In this document: positions 1-7,783 of the stretch, piece by piece
Position numbering within the stretch: position 1 is the stretch's first letter
How the letters are laid out: each line of letters opens with the position of its first letter
From: Streptomyces spiralis
Lineage (GTDB): Bacteria > Actinomycetota > Actinomycetes > Streptomycetales > Streptomycetaceae
Reading direction: 5' to 3'
DNA length: 64,000 nucleotides
Assembly: GCF_014654675.1 (NCBI RefSeq)
Contig: NZ_BNBC01000022.1
Coordinates: forward strand, 85,555 to 149,554
Position numbers and translations under genes: made by a program
Notes under the pieces: model-generated
Told to the model about the DNA's origin: nothing
Seen by the model: the letters and a program-made list of their open reading frames with translations, nothing else
Databases searched by the model: none

Positions 1-221
1 GGGCCGAGGCCCGGCTCGCCGTGCTCGTGTTCTCCGCCCTGCTGGCGCTCCTCGTCGCCGACGTCTCCGGCATGAGCAAGGCGGAGACCGAGCGCATCTG
101 GCTGCCGTTCGCGATGTGGCTGCTTCCGGCCTGCGCCCTTCTGACCCGTCCCCGTGCGTGGCTCGCCGCCCAGACCGTCCTCGCGCTGCTGCTCAACCAC
201 CTGTTGCTGACGGGCTGGTGA
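1..221 (+). CDS. C-terminal end of an integral membrane protein (partial)
   Basis: The reading frame is open from the window edge (frame of base 3) to a TGA at 219-221, so only the last 73 or so residues are present. They hold two hydrophobic helices separated by a short loop that begins SKAETERIWLPF, and the chain ends in LLLTGW. That loop is, from memory, typical of Streptomyces multi-pass proteins annotated as integral membrane or mannosyltransferase-like, but too little is present to assign a reaction. It most likely sits in the cytoplasmic membrane. The 249 bases up to the next start codon look non-coding. Confidence 0.6.
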   Translation, partial: AEARLAVLVFSALLALLVADVSGMSKAETERIWLPFAMWLLPACALLTRPRAWLAAQTVLALLLNHLLLTGW

Positions 222-327
222 TCACCCCTCAGCAACAGATGTCGAAGAAGGTTACGAATATGTATCGGACATTTCACGCCTCAACCTTCACGCCAGGCAC
301 ACATGTTCGCTAGGTTGGCGCCCAGGC

Positions 328-365
328 CGCACGATTGCCTCCGGCGAGTCCCGTCGGATCGTGCG
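328..365 (+). promoter_or_regulatory. Hairpin in the leader of the NlpC/P60 gene
   Basis: CGCACGAT at 328-335 pairs with ATCGTGCG at 358-365 (8 bp, 22-nt loop), about 105 nt upstream of the TTG start at 471. The surrounding stretch 222-470 has no convincing gene. An AT-richer patch around 240-280 could hold the promoter. A cyclic-di-AMP riboswitch, common ahead of such cell-wall genes, was considered but its conserved motifs are not visible. Confidence 0.25.
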
Positions 366-470
366 ACCTCCGCCGAGTCCGGTGCGCCTCCACGGCGGCC
401 GGAGCCGAGCACCCGATCGACATCGTGGTGAGTCGGGCCACGTGCGGCCTACGGAAGGAGCACGTCTTCC

Positions 471-1859
471 TTGGCGCCGGAACGCATCTCGCGCTCGGGA
501 GGCATCGGCCTCCCCGGCCCGCGCGACTCCTCCCCGTCGACGGCCCGGAACGACGACGGGCCCAGCCGCGCCGAGGTCCAGCGGCGGGTCAGCAGCCTCT
601 ACGACCGGGCCGAGACCGCCACCGGCAACTACAACGCGACCCGCGCGATGAACCGGGGGCGGCGCACGCGGGTCTCTCCCGCGCCGCAGGACGCCTCCGA
701 GCTGTCCGCGTCCGCGCTGGACGGCGTGGCCAGGCGCTGGTTCGACACGGCCCGCGCCCAGCTGGGTCCGTCCGTCCCGGCGGCCCTGCCGCCCGACCGC
801 ACGCCACGGCCACGACCGCGTCCGGTCGACTCCCCTACGGCGGAGGCCGGGAGCGGTCCGGGTGACGGCTCGGGCCGCCTGCCTGCCCTCGGCCCCGGCG
901 CCCGGCCGGGCGCCCCCTCGCCCCTCCTGGAATTGACGGCGGGCCCGGCAACGCCCATGACACTCCGTCAACTTCCGGAGCTGACCACGGGACTGCCGAC
1001 GCCGACCCCAGCCCCGGCCCCGGCCCCGGCCCCGGAGAGTGACGTACGGTCGTTGCCCGCCGCGCCGACCCCGGAGCCGTCGGCCGCGCCCGGCACCGGC
1101 CCCGAGGTGTCCCGTGCTCTGTCCGGCTCCGTCGCCCGGCCGCCGCAGCCGGCGCTGCGACCCGCCAAGGACCGGCTCCGCGGGAAACTCTCCGACGCAC
1201 GCGACCTGTTGTCCCGGCAGGCCGCAGCGCTCCAGAGCGCGCCGCCCGCCGTCGAAGCCCGGCCGGCCGAGGAGCCCTGGCCCACAACACCTCAGGACCC
1301 CTGGCCCGCCTCCGCCTCGGAGTTCGCACCCGCGGCGCCGGAGACGGGTCCGGCCCTCGCCGGCCCGTACACCTGGGCGGACGCCGGCGCGGACATCCGG
1401 CCGGACGCCGGAGTCGACCCGGCGTACGACTCGGGCAGCGACTCGGCGTACGACTCGGGCAGCGACTCGGCGTACGACTCGTCCGCCGGCTCGGCGTACG
1501 AGCGGAAGGCGGCCCGGGCGCTGACGTTCGCCCGCGCGCAGATCGGCAGACCGTGCGTCTGGGGCGCGACCGGGCCGGGCTCCTACGACTGCTCCAGCCT
1601 CACCCAGGCCGCCTGGCGGGTCGCCGGGGTGGCACTGCCGCGCACCGCCCAGCAGCAGGCCGCGTCCGGCACGGCGATCGACCTCGCCGAACTCCGGCCC
1701 GGCGACCTGGTCTTCTTCTACGGCGACGCCGTCCATGTGGGGCTGTACACGGGCAACGGCACGATGGTCCACGCCCCCACCCCGGGGGCGTCGATCCGCG
1801 AGGAGTCGATCTTCTTCGCGGGCCCCCAGGCCATCCACGGCGCGAGACGGCCCGCCTGA
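471..1859 (+). CDS. NlpC/P60 family peptidoglycan hydrolase-like protein with repetitive linker
   Basis: The 462-residue protein ends in a clear NlpC/P60 cysteine peptidase domain (about residues 345-460). The triad is Cys374 in DCSSL, His422 in the HVGLY block and His434 in the HAPTPG block. Such enzymes usually cut gamma-D-Glu-meso-DAP or related peptide bonds in peptidoglycan. The N-terminal part (residues 30-70) is helical and resembles the coiled-coil region of other Streptomyces NlpC proteins. The middle is rich in Pro and Ala and ends with repeats of AYDSGSDS. No signal peptide is visible, which is odd for a wall hydrolase; export by another route or a misplaced start is possible. The start is TTG at 471, chosen for the AAGGAG at 455-460. 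Confidence 0.85.
   Translation: MAPERISRSGGIGLPGPRDSSPSTARNDDGPSRAEVQRRVSSLYDRAETATGNYNATRAMNRGRRTRVSPAPQDASELSASALDGVARRWFDTARAQLGPSVPAALPPDRTPRPRPRPVDSPTAEAGSGPGDGSGRLPALGPGARPGAPSPLLELTAGPATPMTLRQLPELTTGLPTPTPAPAPAPAPESDVRSLPAAPTPEPSAAPGTGPEVSRALSGSVARPPQPALRPAKDRLRGKLSDARDLLSRQAAALQSAPPAVEARPAEEPWPTTPQDPWPASASEFAPAAPETGPALAGPYTWADAGADIRPDAGVDPAYDSGSDSAYDSGSDSAYDSSAGSAYERKAARALTFARAQIGRPCVWGATGPGSYDCSSLTQAAWRVAGVALPRTAQQQAASGTAIDLAELRPGDLVFFYGDAVHVGLYTGNGTMVHAPTPGASIREESIFFAGPQAIHGARRPA
1421..1500 (+). repeat. 24-bp in-frame tandem repeat in the NlpC/P60 gene
   Basis: About 3.3 copies of a 24-bp unit start at 1421, 1445, 1469 and 1493. The first two copies are identical; the third diverges in its second half and the last is partial. 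Each unit encodes eight residues of the AYDSGSDS type and lies just before the catalytic domain, so copy-number change would only lengthen or shorten an acidic, Ser-rich linker. Confidence 0.85.
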
Positions 1860-1896
1860 GGAGCCGGTCCTCGAGCCGCGCCCGCGCCCGCGGTGG

Positions 1897-2727
1897 TCAC
1901 CGGCTCTTGCGCCCGACCCCCGCGTACACCCAGTACTGCGACGGGTTCTCGGGGACGTCCTCCTGCCGGTCGGGGCGCCACAGCGGGACATGCACCAGGC
2001 CGGGTTCGACCAGGTCGAAGCCGTCGAAGAGGGATGCGATCTCGTCGTGGGAGCGGGCGGTGACCGGGGAGGTGGCCCGGTCCCGGTAGAGCTGCCCCAC
2101 GGCGGCGGCCGTGTCCGGGCGGTCCTCGTCCGTGGCGTGGGTCAGGGCCAGCCAGCTGCCCTCCGGCAGCGCGTCCCGGAAGGCCGCCACGATCCCCGCC
2201 GGGGCCTCCTCCCGCGTGATGAAGTGCAGAATCGTGATCATCAGGACGGCTACCGGCTGCTCGAAGTCGATCAGTTTCCGTACGCCGGGCGAGGACAGGA
2301 CGTCGGCTGGGCGCCGGATGTCGGCGGACACGATCGTCGCGTCCGCGTTGTCGGCGAGCAGCGCCTCGCTGTGCGCGACGGCCACCGGGTCGTTGTCGAC
2401 GTACACCACCCTCGCGCCGGGCGCGCCGGCCTGGGCGACCTCGTGGACGTTGCCCTGGGTGGGGATGCCGGAGCCGAGGTCGATGAACTGGCGCACGCCC
2501 GCGTCGACCAGGAAACGCACCGCACGGCCCAGGAAGGCGCGGTTGGCGCGGGCCAGGGTGCGCACCTGCGGGTCGATCGCCGTGAAGGCCGCCACCGCCT
2601 CCCGGTCGATGGCGAAGTTGTGCTCGCCACCCAGCATGGCGTCGTACATCCGGGCCACGCTGGCCTTGCCCGGATCCACGTCCCGCGGCAGCACGTCCTC
2701 GTCCCGCATCGCCAACCAACTCCCCAT
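1897..2727 (-). CDS. SAM-dependent methyltransferase, DUF574 family
   Basis: This is a Rossmann-type S-adenosylmethionine methyltransferase of the actinobacterial DUF574 group. It shows the family hallmarks: ARMYDAMLGGEHNF near the N-terminus (residues 25-38), the glycine-rich SAM loop DLGSGIPTQGNVHE (83-96), the acidic VVYVDNDP strand, and a C-terminal DLVEPGLV. Substrates of this family are generally unknown. The start at 2727 gives 276 residues. An alternative ATG at 2709 has a better-spaced GGGGAG and is equally possible. The gene is divergent from the PP2C phosphatase and converges on the NlpC gene with a 37-bp gap. It has a paralogue at 28105-28923. Confidence 0.85.
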   Translation of the reverse strand: MGSWLAMRDEDVLPRDVDPGKASVARMYDAMLGGEHNFAIDREAVAAFTAIDPQVRTLARANRAFLGRAVRFLVDAGVRQFIDLGSGIPTQGNVHEVAQAGAPGARVVYVDNDPVAVAHSEALLADNADATIVSADIRRPADVLSSPGVRKLIDFEQPVAVLMITILHFITREEAPAGIVAAFRDALPEGSWLALTHATDEDRPDTAAAVGQLYRDRATSPVTARSHDEIASLFDGFDLVEPGLVHVPLWRPDRQEDVPENPSQYWVYAGVGRKSR

Positions 2728-2812
2728 GTTCTCCACCGAACTTGACCAGGGATCATATAGTTGCCCACGGCACTCTCCACCGCTACCGGCCCCACCCGGA
2801 AGGCAAACGACC

Positions 2813-4195
2813 CTGCGTAACACCGAACGCAGTGAACCCACGGAACCCGACGGCACTCCCCTCGTCGCGCCGCCGCGTCGCCGCGGCCACCACCGCGGGT
2901 ACTTCTCGCCCGCCGCCGACGCCATCGGCAGCGAGCTCGACCTGGGGCTGACGGGCCGTCATGTCGTGCACGCCCTCGCACCGGGGTTCTGCGACGCGGC
3001 CTCGGTGTACCTGCTGCAACGCTGGCTGCTGGAGGAGCAGCCGCACAGGACGGCCGATCCGCCGCAGATCGAGGCCCGCCGGCTCGCCCTGCGCGTGGGG
3101 TCCGACGCCTCGGAGGAGTGGGAGCATCTGCTGCCGGCCGGCGAGGTCCTGGTCTTCCCCCGCGAGACGCCGTACGCGCGGGCCGTCGCCGGCGGGCAGT
3201 CGCAGCTGCTCGACGGTGTGGACGGGCACACCCTCGAACGGCTGCGCAAGACCGGTCCCGGCGACGCGGGGATGGAGTCCCTGCTGAACTGCGTGTCCTT
3301 CCTCATCGTCCCGCTCCGGCTGCGCGGCACGGCCGTCGGTTTCATCGCCTGCACCCGCGGCCCGGACCGGGAGCCCTTCGCGCGCGGCGACGCCGTCGCC
3401 GTCGAGTCGCTCGGCGCCCGGGCCTGTGTGGCGCTCGACAACGCCCGGCGCTACGAACGGGAGCGCCGCACGGCGCTGGCCATCCGCCGCAGCCTGCTGC
3501 CCGACACCGGTCAGGCCTTCGCGGGCTGCCGGGTCGCCCACGGCTACCGGCCCGCCGGGCAGGACAACGTCATCGGCGGTGACTGGTACGACGTGCTGCC
3601 CCGGGCCGGCCACAGGCTCGGCATGGTCGTCGGCGACGCCATGGGCCACGGGCCGGAGTCCGCCGTCGCCATGATCCAGCTGCGCACCGCCGTCCGTACC
3701 CTGGCGGCGCTGGACATCGGCCCGACGGAGCTGATGCACCGGCTGGACGCGGTGGCCGGCGCCACGCCCGGCGCCTCCTTCGCCACCTGCATGTACGCGG
3801 AGTGGGACGCGGATCTGCGCACCTGCACCTTCGTCGGGGCGGGCCACCCGCCACCACTGGTCCGCGGGCCCGGCGGCCCGGCGGCGCGGGTCGAGCTCAC
3901 CACCGCGGGCCTGCCTCTCGGACTGGGCACGGACCGCTACGAGCCGACGGTGCTGCACCTGTCCGAACCGGCCCTCGTGCTGCTCTACAGCGACGGGCTG
4001 GTGGAGTCCCGTACCAGTGACATCGACGAGGGCATCTCCCGTCTCGCCCGGACCCTCGACGCCGGCGCCGCCACCGTGCCGGACCTCGCGCACCCGGACG
4101 CCCTGCCGTCCCTGTGCGGGCGGCTGTTGACGGAGTCCGGGGCCGACGGCGGCGACGACCGGACGCTGCTGCTGGCCGAGCTGACTCCTGGGTGA
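2813..4195 (+). CDS. GAF-domain PP2C (SpoIIE-type) serine phosphatase
   Basis: The protein has an N-terminal GAF-like sensor (IGSELDL near residue 45, continuing to about 225) and a SpoIIE-type PP2C phosphatase domain (about 235-460). Metal-binding acidic motifs are visible: GGDWYDV, GDAMGHG, SDGLVE and GDDRTLL. Such enzymes dephosphorylate anti-anti-sigma factors and so release stress sigma factors. The start is uncertain. CTG at 2813 has an excellent GGAAGG at 2798-2803. The only ATG upstream in frame (2726) has no ribosome site and overlaps the divergent methyltransferase start. A GTG at 2966 would cut into the GAF domain. From 2813 the product is 460 residues. Confidence 0.8.
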   Translation: MRNTERSEPTEPDGTPLVAPPRRRGHHRGYFSPAADAIGSELDLGLTGRHVVHALAPGFCDAASVYLLQRWLLEEQPHRTADPPQIEARRLALRVGSDASEEWEHLLPAGEVLVFPRETPYARAVAGGQSQLLDGVDGHTLERLRKTGPGDAGMESLLNCVSFLIVPLRLRGTAVGFIACTRGPDREPFARGDAVAVESLGARACVALDNARRYERERRTALAIRRSLLPDTGQAFAGCRVAHGYRPAGQDNVIGGDWYDVLPRAGHRLGMVVGDAMGHGPESAVAMIQLRTAVRTLAALDIGPTELMHRLDAVAGATPGASFATCMYAEWDADLRTCTFVGAGHPPPLVRGPGGPAARVELTTAGLPLGLGTDRYEPTVLHLSEPALVLLYSDGLVESRTSDIDEGISRLARTLDAGAATVPDLAHPDALPSLCGRLLTESGADGGDDRTLLLAELTPG

Positions 4196-4267
4196 ACGAG
4201 GCGGCCCGCCGGGCTGCTTGTCGCATGAGCGGACGCGTCCGTTCGAGCGGTCTCCTCACCTGATGCG

Positions 4268-4981
4268 GTGAGGGAGCGGGCCACGGCGCGTACGGACGGG
4301 GGGCGACCGGCGTTGCTTCGGCATGGACAGCACTTCTCGGGCCGTGCCGCCCTCCCTCGGCCACCCGCCGGCGGACCGGCCCTACGCGGAACTGACCGGC
4401 GGCCCCCATCCCTCCGGAGTGCGCTGGGCGTCGTTCGCGGAGGCCGGCTCGCCTCCGCCCTGCGCCCCGGCGGGGCGCGAGCCCGGCAAGCCGCTGCTTC
4501 GCCCCTGGGGCACCGGAGCGGGCGGACTCCTCCCGGACAGGGGCAAGGGAGCGGGCGCGGGGGCAGGTGCGGGGTCGGCGGCGCGAGCGGCGGAGGCGGC
4601 GGCGATGCCCGGGACGGTCCCCGCGGTGCCGGTGCCGCGCGGGATCCTGGTCCTGTGAGGCCGGCCGACGTGACGGCGGTGCCACCACGGCGCCCGCGTA
4701 CGTCGGCGTGGCCGCGTACGTCGCCGTGGCCGCGTACGTCGCCGTGGCCGCGTCCTGTCACCGAGCGCGGCAGGGAGGCATGGGAGGACGGAGACTGCCC
4801 CTGGTGCCGCGCGCTGCTCGGCCCGGGACTCGCCCTCGCCGAACCGGGCATCGGGCACGGGAGCGGCCGTTCCCGGTCGCGGCGGGCGGACCTGCCGGCC
4901 TGGGTGCACCGCGCCCGCCTGGTCATGGTGCCGATGGCGGCGCTCACGGTGGTGGCCGCGGTCCTGGTGGCGCTGGCCTGA
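4268..4981 (+). CDS. Doubtful hypothetical protein with a C-terminal membrane helix; possible frameshifted gene
   Basis: Only the last 75 or so residues look like real protein. They contain GREAWEDGDCPWCRALLG, with a CPWC pair, and a final hydrophobic helix starting at RLVMVPMAAL. The first two thirds are low-complexity Arg/Gly/Ala sequence. A different frame, starting at ATG 4323, gives a more natural N-terminus (YAELTGGPHPSGVRWASFAE) and stops at 4658. The simplest reading is one tail-anchored protein whose frame was broken between about 4500 and 4690, close to the 18-bp repeats at 4696-4749. I do not recognise the family. It could also be entirely non-coding. Confidence 0.3.
   Translation: MRERATARTDGGRPALLRHGQHFSGRAALPRPPAGGPALRGTDRRPPSLRSALGVVRGGRLASALRPGGARARQAAASPLGHRSGRTPPGQGQGSGRGGRCGVGGASGGGGGDARDGPRGAGAARDPGPVRPADVTAVPPRRPRTSAWPRTSPWPRTSPWPRPVTERGREAWEDGDCPWCRALLGPGLALAEPGIGHGSGRSRSRRADLPAWVHRARLVMVPMAALTVVAAVLVALA
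4696..4749 (+). repeat. Three tandem copies of an 18-bp unit
   Basis: Units start at 4696, 4714 and 4732. Each reads GCGTACGTCGCCGTGGCC, with one mismatch in the first copy. In the frame of the doubtful ORF each unit adds six residues (the WPRTSP repeat), so the array is frame-neutral. Confidence 0.85.
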
Positions 4982-5071
4982 CCCGCCCCGGACCGGCCTG
5001 CCGACGCGGTCACCGTGCACGCCCTGCACGCCAGGCCCGGCGCGCGGCTCCTCGGTCGCCCGGGGTCCGTC

Positions 5072-6091
5072 TCAGTCGCGGAAGCCGATGTGCACGTGGT
5101 CGTGGTGCGTGGCGTCGCTGAAGAACTGGTCGGGCGTGGTGCCGCCGGAGAGCTGGACCAGGCCGCCGACGTCGTAGGAGCCGGCCGCGGCCGCGCCGTG
5201 CATGAAGCGCTCGAGGGAGCGGGGCGTGCGCGGGTCGACGACCGCGTGCCCGTCGATCTGCCGGACGTCGAAGGCGCGCCCGCGCGGGTGGTCGCTGGGC
5301 CTGCTGGTACCGAAGACGTCCAGCGGATGCCCGGAGCGGACCACGCTCACGTACATCCGGTACGTCCCCGCCGGGCGCCGCATCGCGGTCAGGACGCTGT
5401 CGTGGACCTGGCCGCTCCGCACGTCCGCCTGGGCCGCGGGCGGCAGCACGATCCGGGAGTCGGCCAGCACCTCGCGGACCCCGGCCCGCGGAGCCGCCGA
5501 GGGAGCACCGGGGCGGGCGGGGTGCAGGGCGGTGACCGTCCATCCGCTCACGGTCCGCGCCAGCCGTACGTCCACGGTCGTGCCGCCCGCCCGGACCGTG
5601 GCGCCGTGCCGGGTCCATTGCCGGCACACCACGAGCACGCTGGCCGAGTCGGCGAGGATCCCGCCGTACTGGGCGTCGATCACCTGCAGCACCGCCTCGT
5701 CGGCGGAGGGCAGCAGCGGGCCCGCCTGTGCGACGAGGGCGGTGGGCAGGTGCAGGGCGGCGACCTCGGCCCTGGCCGCGGCGGGGCCGCCCTTGCCGGT
5801 GTGCCAGGCGCCGATCGCCTCGACGAGTTCGACGGCTCGCCGTTTCACCTCGGGGTGGATCTCGGTGGGGCCGGGGCGCCACGGCGTGGTGCGGGGCAGC
5901 GCGGCGGGCACGCTCGACGACGACCCGGCCGGGGACGGGATTGATCCGGTCGGGGCGGGGGTGGCGGTCCCGGCGCGTCCGGCGGTGGTACGGCCGGTGC
6001 AGCCCGCGACGCCGAGCAGCGCTCCCGCCGTGGCCGGCAGCACGGCGCGGCGCTCGACGGGCCGCGCCCCGGCGTCCGGCCGACGGGTCAT
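5072..6091 (-). CDS. Lipoprotein with a C-terminal M15/hedgehog-like zinc peptidase motif
   Basis: The 339-residue product begins with a Tat/Sec-like leader (VERRAVLPATAGALLGVAGC) ending in the lipobox VAGC, so it should be a cell-surface lipoprotein. After a Pro/Ser/Ala linker comes a helical region (about 90-180) of unknown role. The last third carries SDHPRGRAFDV and HHDHVHIGF, which match the HxxxxxxD and HxH zinc-ligand spacing of D-Ala-D-Ala carboxypeptidase/hedgehog-fold (M15-like) enzymes. A peptidoglycan-acting metallopeptidase is therefore likely but not certain. The start at 6091 has GAGGAA almost touching the ATG; a GTG at 6115 is an alternative. Confidence 0.7.
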   Translation of the reverse strand: MTRRPDAGARPVERRAVLPATAGALLGVAGCTGRTTAGRAGTATPAPTGSIPSPAGSSSSVPAALPRTTPWRPGPTEIHPEVKRRAVELVEAIGAWHTGKGGPAAARAEVAALHLPTALVAQAGPLLPSADEAVLQVIDAQYGGILADSASVLVVCRQWTRHGATVRAGGTTVDVRLARTVSGWTVTALHPARPGAPSAAPRAGVREVLADSRIVLPPAAQADVRSGQVHDSVLTAMRRPAGTYRMYVSVVRSGHPLDVFGTSRPSDHPRGRAFDVRQIDGHAVVDPRTPRSLERFMHGAAAAGSYDVGGLVQLSGGTTPDQFFSDATHHDHVHIGFRD

Positions 6092-6169
6092 TTCCTCAGT
6101 GTCCGTCGGGCGCACGCCGACCGCCCGCCCGCGCCCGTCTCCCGCGCCCGGCAGGGGGATTCGGTGGCC

Positions 6170-6194
6170 GGTTCCGGTGGTGCCAGGTGGGTAC
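6170..6194 (+). promoter_or_regulatory. Candidate sigma-B-type promoter for the SCO6745-like gene
   Basis: GGTT at 6170-6173 is followed after 15 bases by GGGTAC at 6189-6194, matching the Streptomyces sigma-B-group pattern GNNT-N14-16-GGGTAC/T. Just downstream, ATGAC-GCCT-GTCAT (6204-6217) is a perfect inverted repeat near the expected transcription start and could be an operator. Confidence 0.5.
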
Positions 6195-6259
6195 GGGGTT
6201 GTTATGACGCCTGTCATGACGCATGCTGCTCCGGAGCCGACGAACGGAGATGATCCGGC

Positions 6260-7171
6260 ATGACCGACGTCCTGGCACGGGCGCTGTGGGAGCGCTACGA
6301 ACCGGTCCACGGCCTTGTGTACTTCGCGCCCGAGGCCCGTCGGGCGGCGGACGCGCTGGGGCTGCGCGGCTTCTGGATGGGGTACTTCGCGCTGCGCGCC
6401 GCCCCCCTCGGCGTCGTGCCCGCTCCCGTCGTCACGAGCTCCTTCTACGTCTTCCACCCGGACCGCGTGGCGCGGGCCCTGCCGGACGCCTGGCGGTACA
6501 CGGCCCCGGCCGACGCCCTCGCGGCCCGGCAGGAGGCGGTGGACGCCGCCCTGACCCGCCTGCTCGGCCGGGACGCCGTCACCGGTCCGCAGCTGACCGA
6601 GGCGGCGGACCTGGCATGGCGGGCGGCCGCGGCGGCCGACACCGCGGGACGGGTGCTCGGCGCCGCCAACCAGGCGCTCGCCCGGCCCGCGCTGCCGCAC
6701 GTCCGGCTCTGGCAGGCCCTGACGACCCTGCGCGAACACCGGGGCGACGGACATGTGGCCGTGCTGGTCGCCCATGGCCTCGGCCCCGTGGCCGCGATGG
6801 TGCTGAAGTGCGCCGCCGGCGAGTCCGACGCGACGCTGCTGCGGGAGACCCGCAAGTGGGACCTGACGGCCTGGCGGGCGGCCGAGGACGATCTGCGCGA
6901 ACGCGGCTTGCTCGCCGGGGACGGCACGCTGACCGCCGCCGGAGCCGCCGTCCACACCGAGGTGGAGGCACGGACGGACGCGGCCGCCCGGCAGCCGTGG
7001 AGCGCCCTGGGCACCGACGGCGGCGCGCGCCTGGCCGATCTCCTCGAACCGCTGGCCAAGACGGTGCTGCACACCGGCCTGATCCCGGCCGGGAACCCGG
7101 TGGGCCTCACCGGCGCCCTGTGGAACGCCTCACCCGCCGCCACCGGGGCCACCGGCACCGGCAGCGGGTGA
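6260..7171 (+). CDS. SCO6745/SalK-like family protein
   Basis: This 303-residue protein matches, from memory, the actinobacterial SCO6745 (SalK-like) family. These proteins have an N-terminal region beginning LWERYEPVHGLVYF, the FWMGYFALRAAPLG block (residues 37-50), and a C-terminal winged-helix part (RAAEDDLRERGLL...LTAAGAAVHTEVE). The family function is not established; the C-terminal half resembles a MarR-type helix-turn-helix. No membrane segment or signal is visible. The ATG at 6260 has a GGAG about ten bases upstream. A candidate stress promoter lies at 6170-6194, suggesting control by a SigB-type factor. Confidence 0.75.
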   Translation: MTDVLARALWERYEPVHGLVYFAPEARRAADALGLRGFWMGYFALRAAPLGVVPAPVVTSSFYVFHPDRVARALPDAWRYTAPADALAARQEAVDAALTRLLGRDAVTGPQLTEAADLAWRAAAAADTAGRVLGAANQALARPALPHVRLWQALTTLREHRGDGHVAVLVAHGLGPVAAMVLKCAAGESDATLLRETRKWDLTAWRAAEDDLRERGLLAGDGTLTAAGAAVHTEVEARTDAAARQPWSALGTDGGARLADLLEPLAKTVLHTGLIPAGNPVGLTGALWNASPAATGATGTGSG

Positions 7172-7219
7172 ACCCGCCCCCGGCCGGCGGCAGTCGACGT
7201 CGGTCGGCCTCGACCGGCG

Positions 7220-7783
7220 TCAGTCCGTCTTCCCGCGGCCGGACAGCGCGTCCCTGATCCGGTCGACCATGCCGGCGCCGGGAGCCAGGAGCTTGTTCGC
7301 GGGCGGTGTGTCCGGGGCCGTGGGGTGCGGCCTCGTCGGGGCCGTCTTCTTGGCGGTGCGCACCTTCTCGCCGAGCTGCTCCAGGTCCTCGGGGGTCGCG
7401 GCCTGACGCAGCTGGGGGAAGAGGTTCTGTTCCTCGTCCGTCAGGTGTTCCCGGATCTCCCGCATCAGGCGGCCCATGAGCTCGTCGAACCGCGCCTCGT
7501 CGGGGCGGCAGCCCTCCAGGTCCTTCATCGTCCGCTCGGCCTCCGCGTGGTCCTGGATCTCCCGGTCGGCGATCGCGTCGCCGTCCGGCACCCACCGGCG
7601 GACCGCCGGGTACAGGTACATCTCCTCGGCCACGGAGTGCCGGACCAGTTCGATCGTGGCCTGGTCCGCCAGGTTCTTGCGCCGCTTGTCGCCGGCCGGG
7701 AGGGCCTCGATCTGGGCGAAGATCTCCTCGACCTCGCGGTGGTCGGTGGTCAGTTCGTTGATGACGTCTCCGCCGTGTCCCAT
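7220..7783 (-). CDS. Hemerythrin HHE-domain protein (independent start inside the P450 frame)
   Basis: The 187-residue product is a hemerythrin-like four-helix bundle. The di-iron ligand pattern is visible as TTDHREVEEIF, RHSVAEEMYLYP, QDHAEAER and EHLTDEEQNLFP. Such proteins bind oxygen, nitric oxide or iron. The ATG at 7783 is preceded by AAGGAG with a 7-base spacer, so translation can start here independently of the P450. The C-terminal 45 residues are a Pro/Lys-rich tail ending in an amphipathic stretch. Many Streptomyces have such a gene alone; here it shares its frame with the upstream P450. Confidence 0.85.
   Translation of the reverse strand: MGHGGDVINELTTDHREVEEIFAQIEALPAGDKRRKNLADQATIELVRHSVAEEMYLYPAVRRWVPDGDAIADREIQDHAEAERTMKDLEGCRPDEARFDELMGRLMREIREHLTDEEQNLFPQLRQAATPEDLEQLGEKVRTAKKTAPTRPHPTAPDTPPANKLLAPGAGMVDRIRDALSGRGKTD

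Noticed and set aside
222..470. Cyclic-di-AMP riboswitch in the NlpC leader
   Set aside because: Only a simple hairpin is seen; the conserved riboswitch motifs are absent.
288..1991. Long open frame on the minus strand over the NlpC/P60 gene
   Set aside because: Arg/Gly-rich composition without any domain; an antisense shadow of a GC-rich gene with clear catalytic motifs on the plus strand.
2783..4093. Minus-strand frame over the PP2C phosphatase
   Set aside because: Shadow of the phosphatase gene; no recognisable domain.
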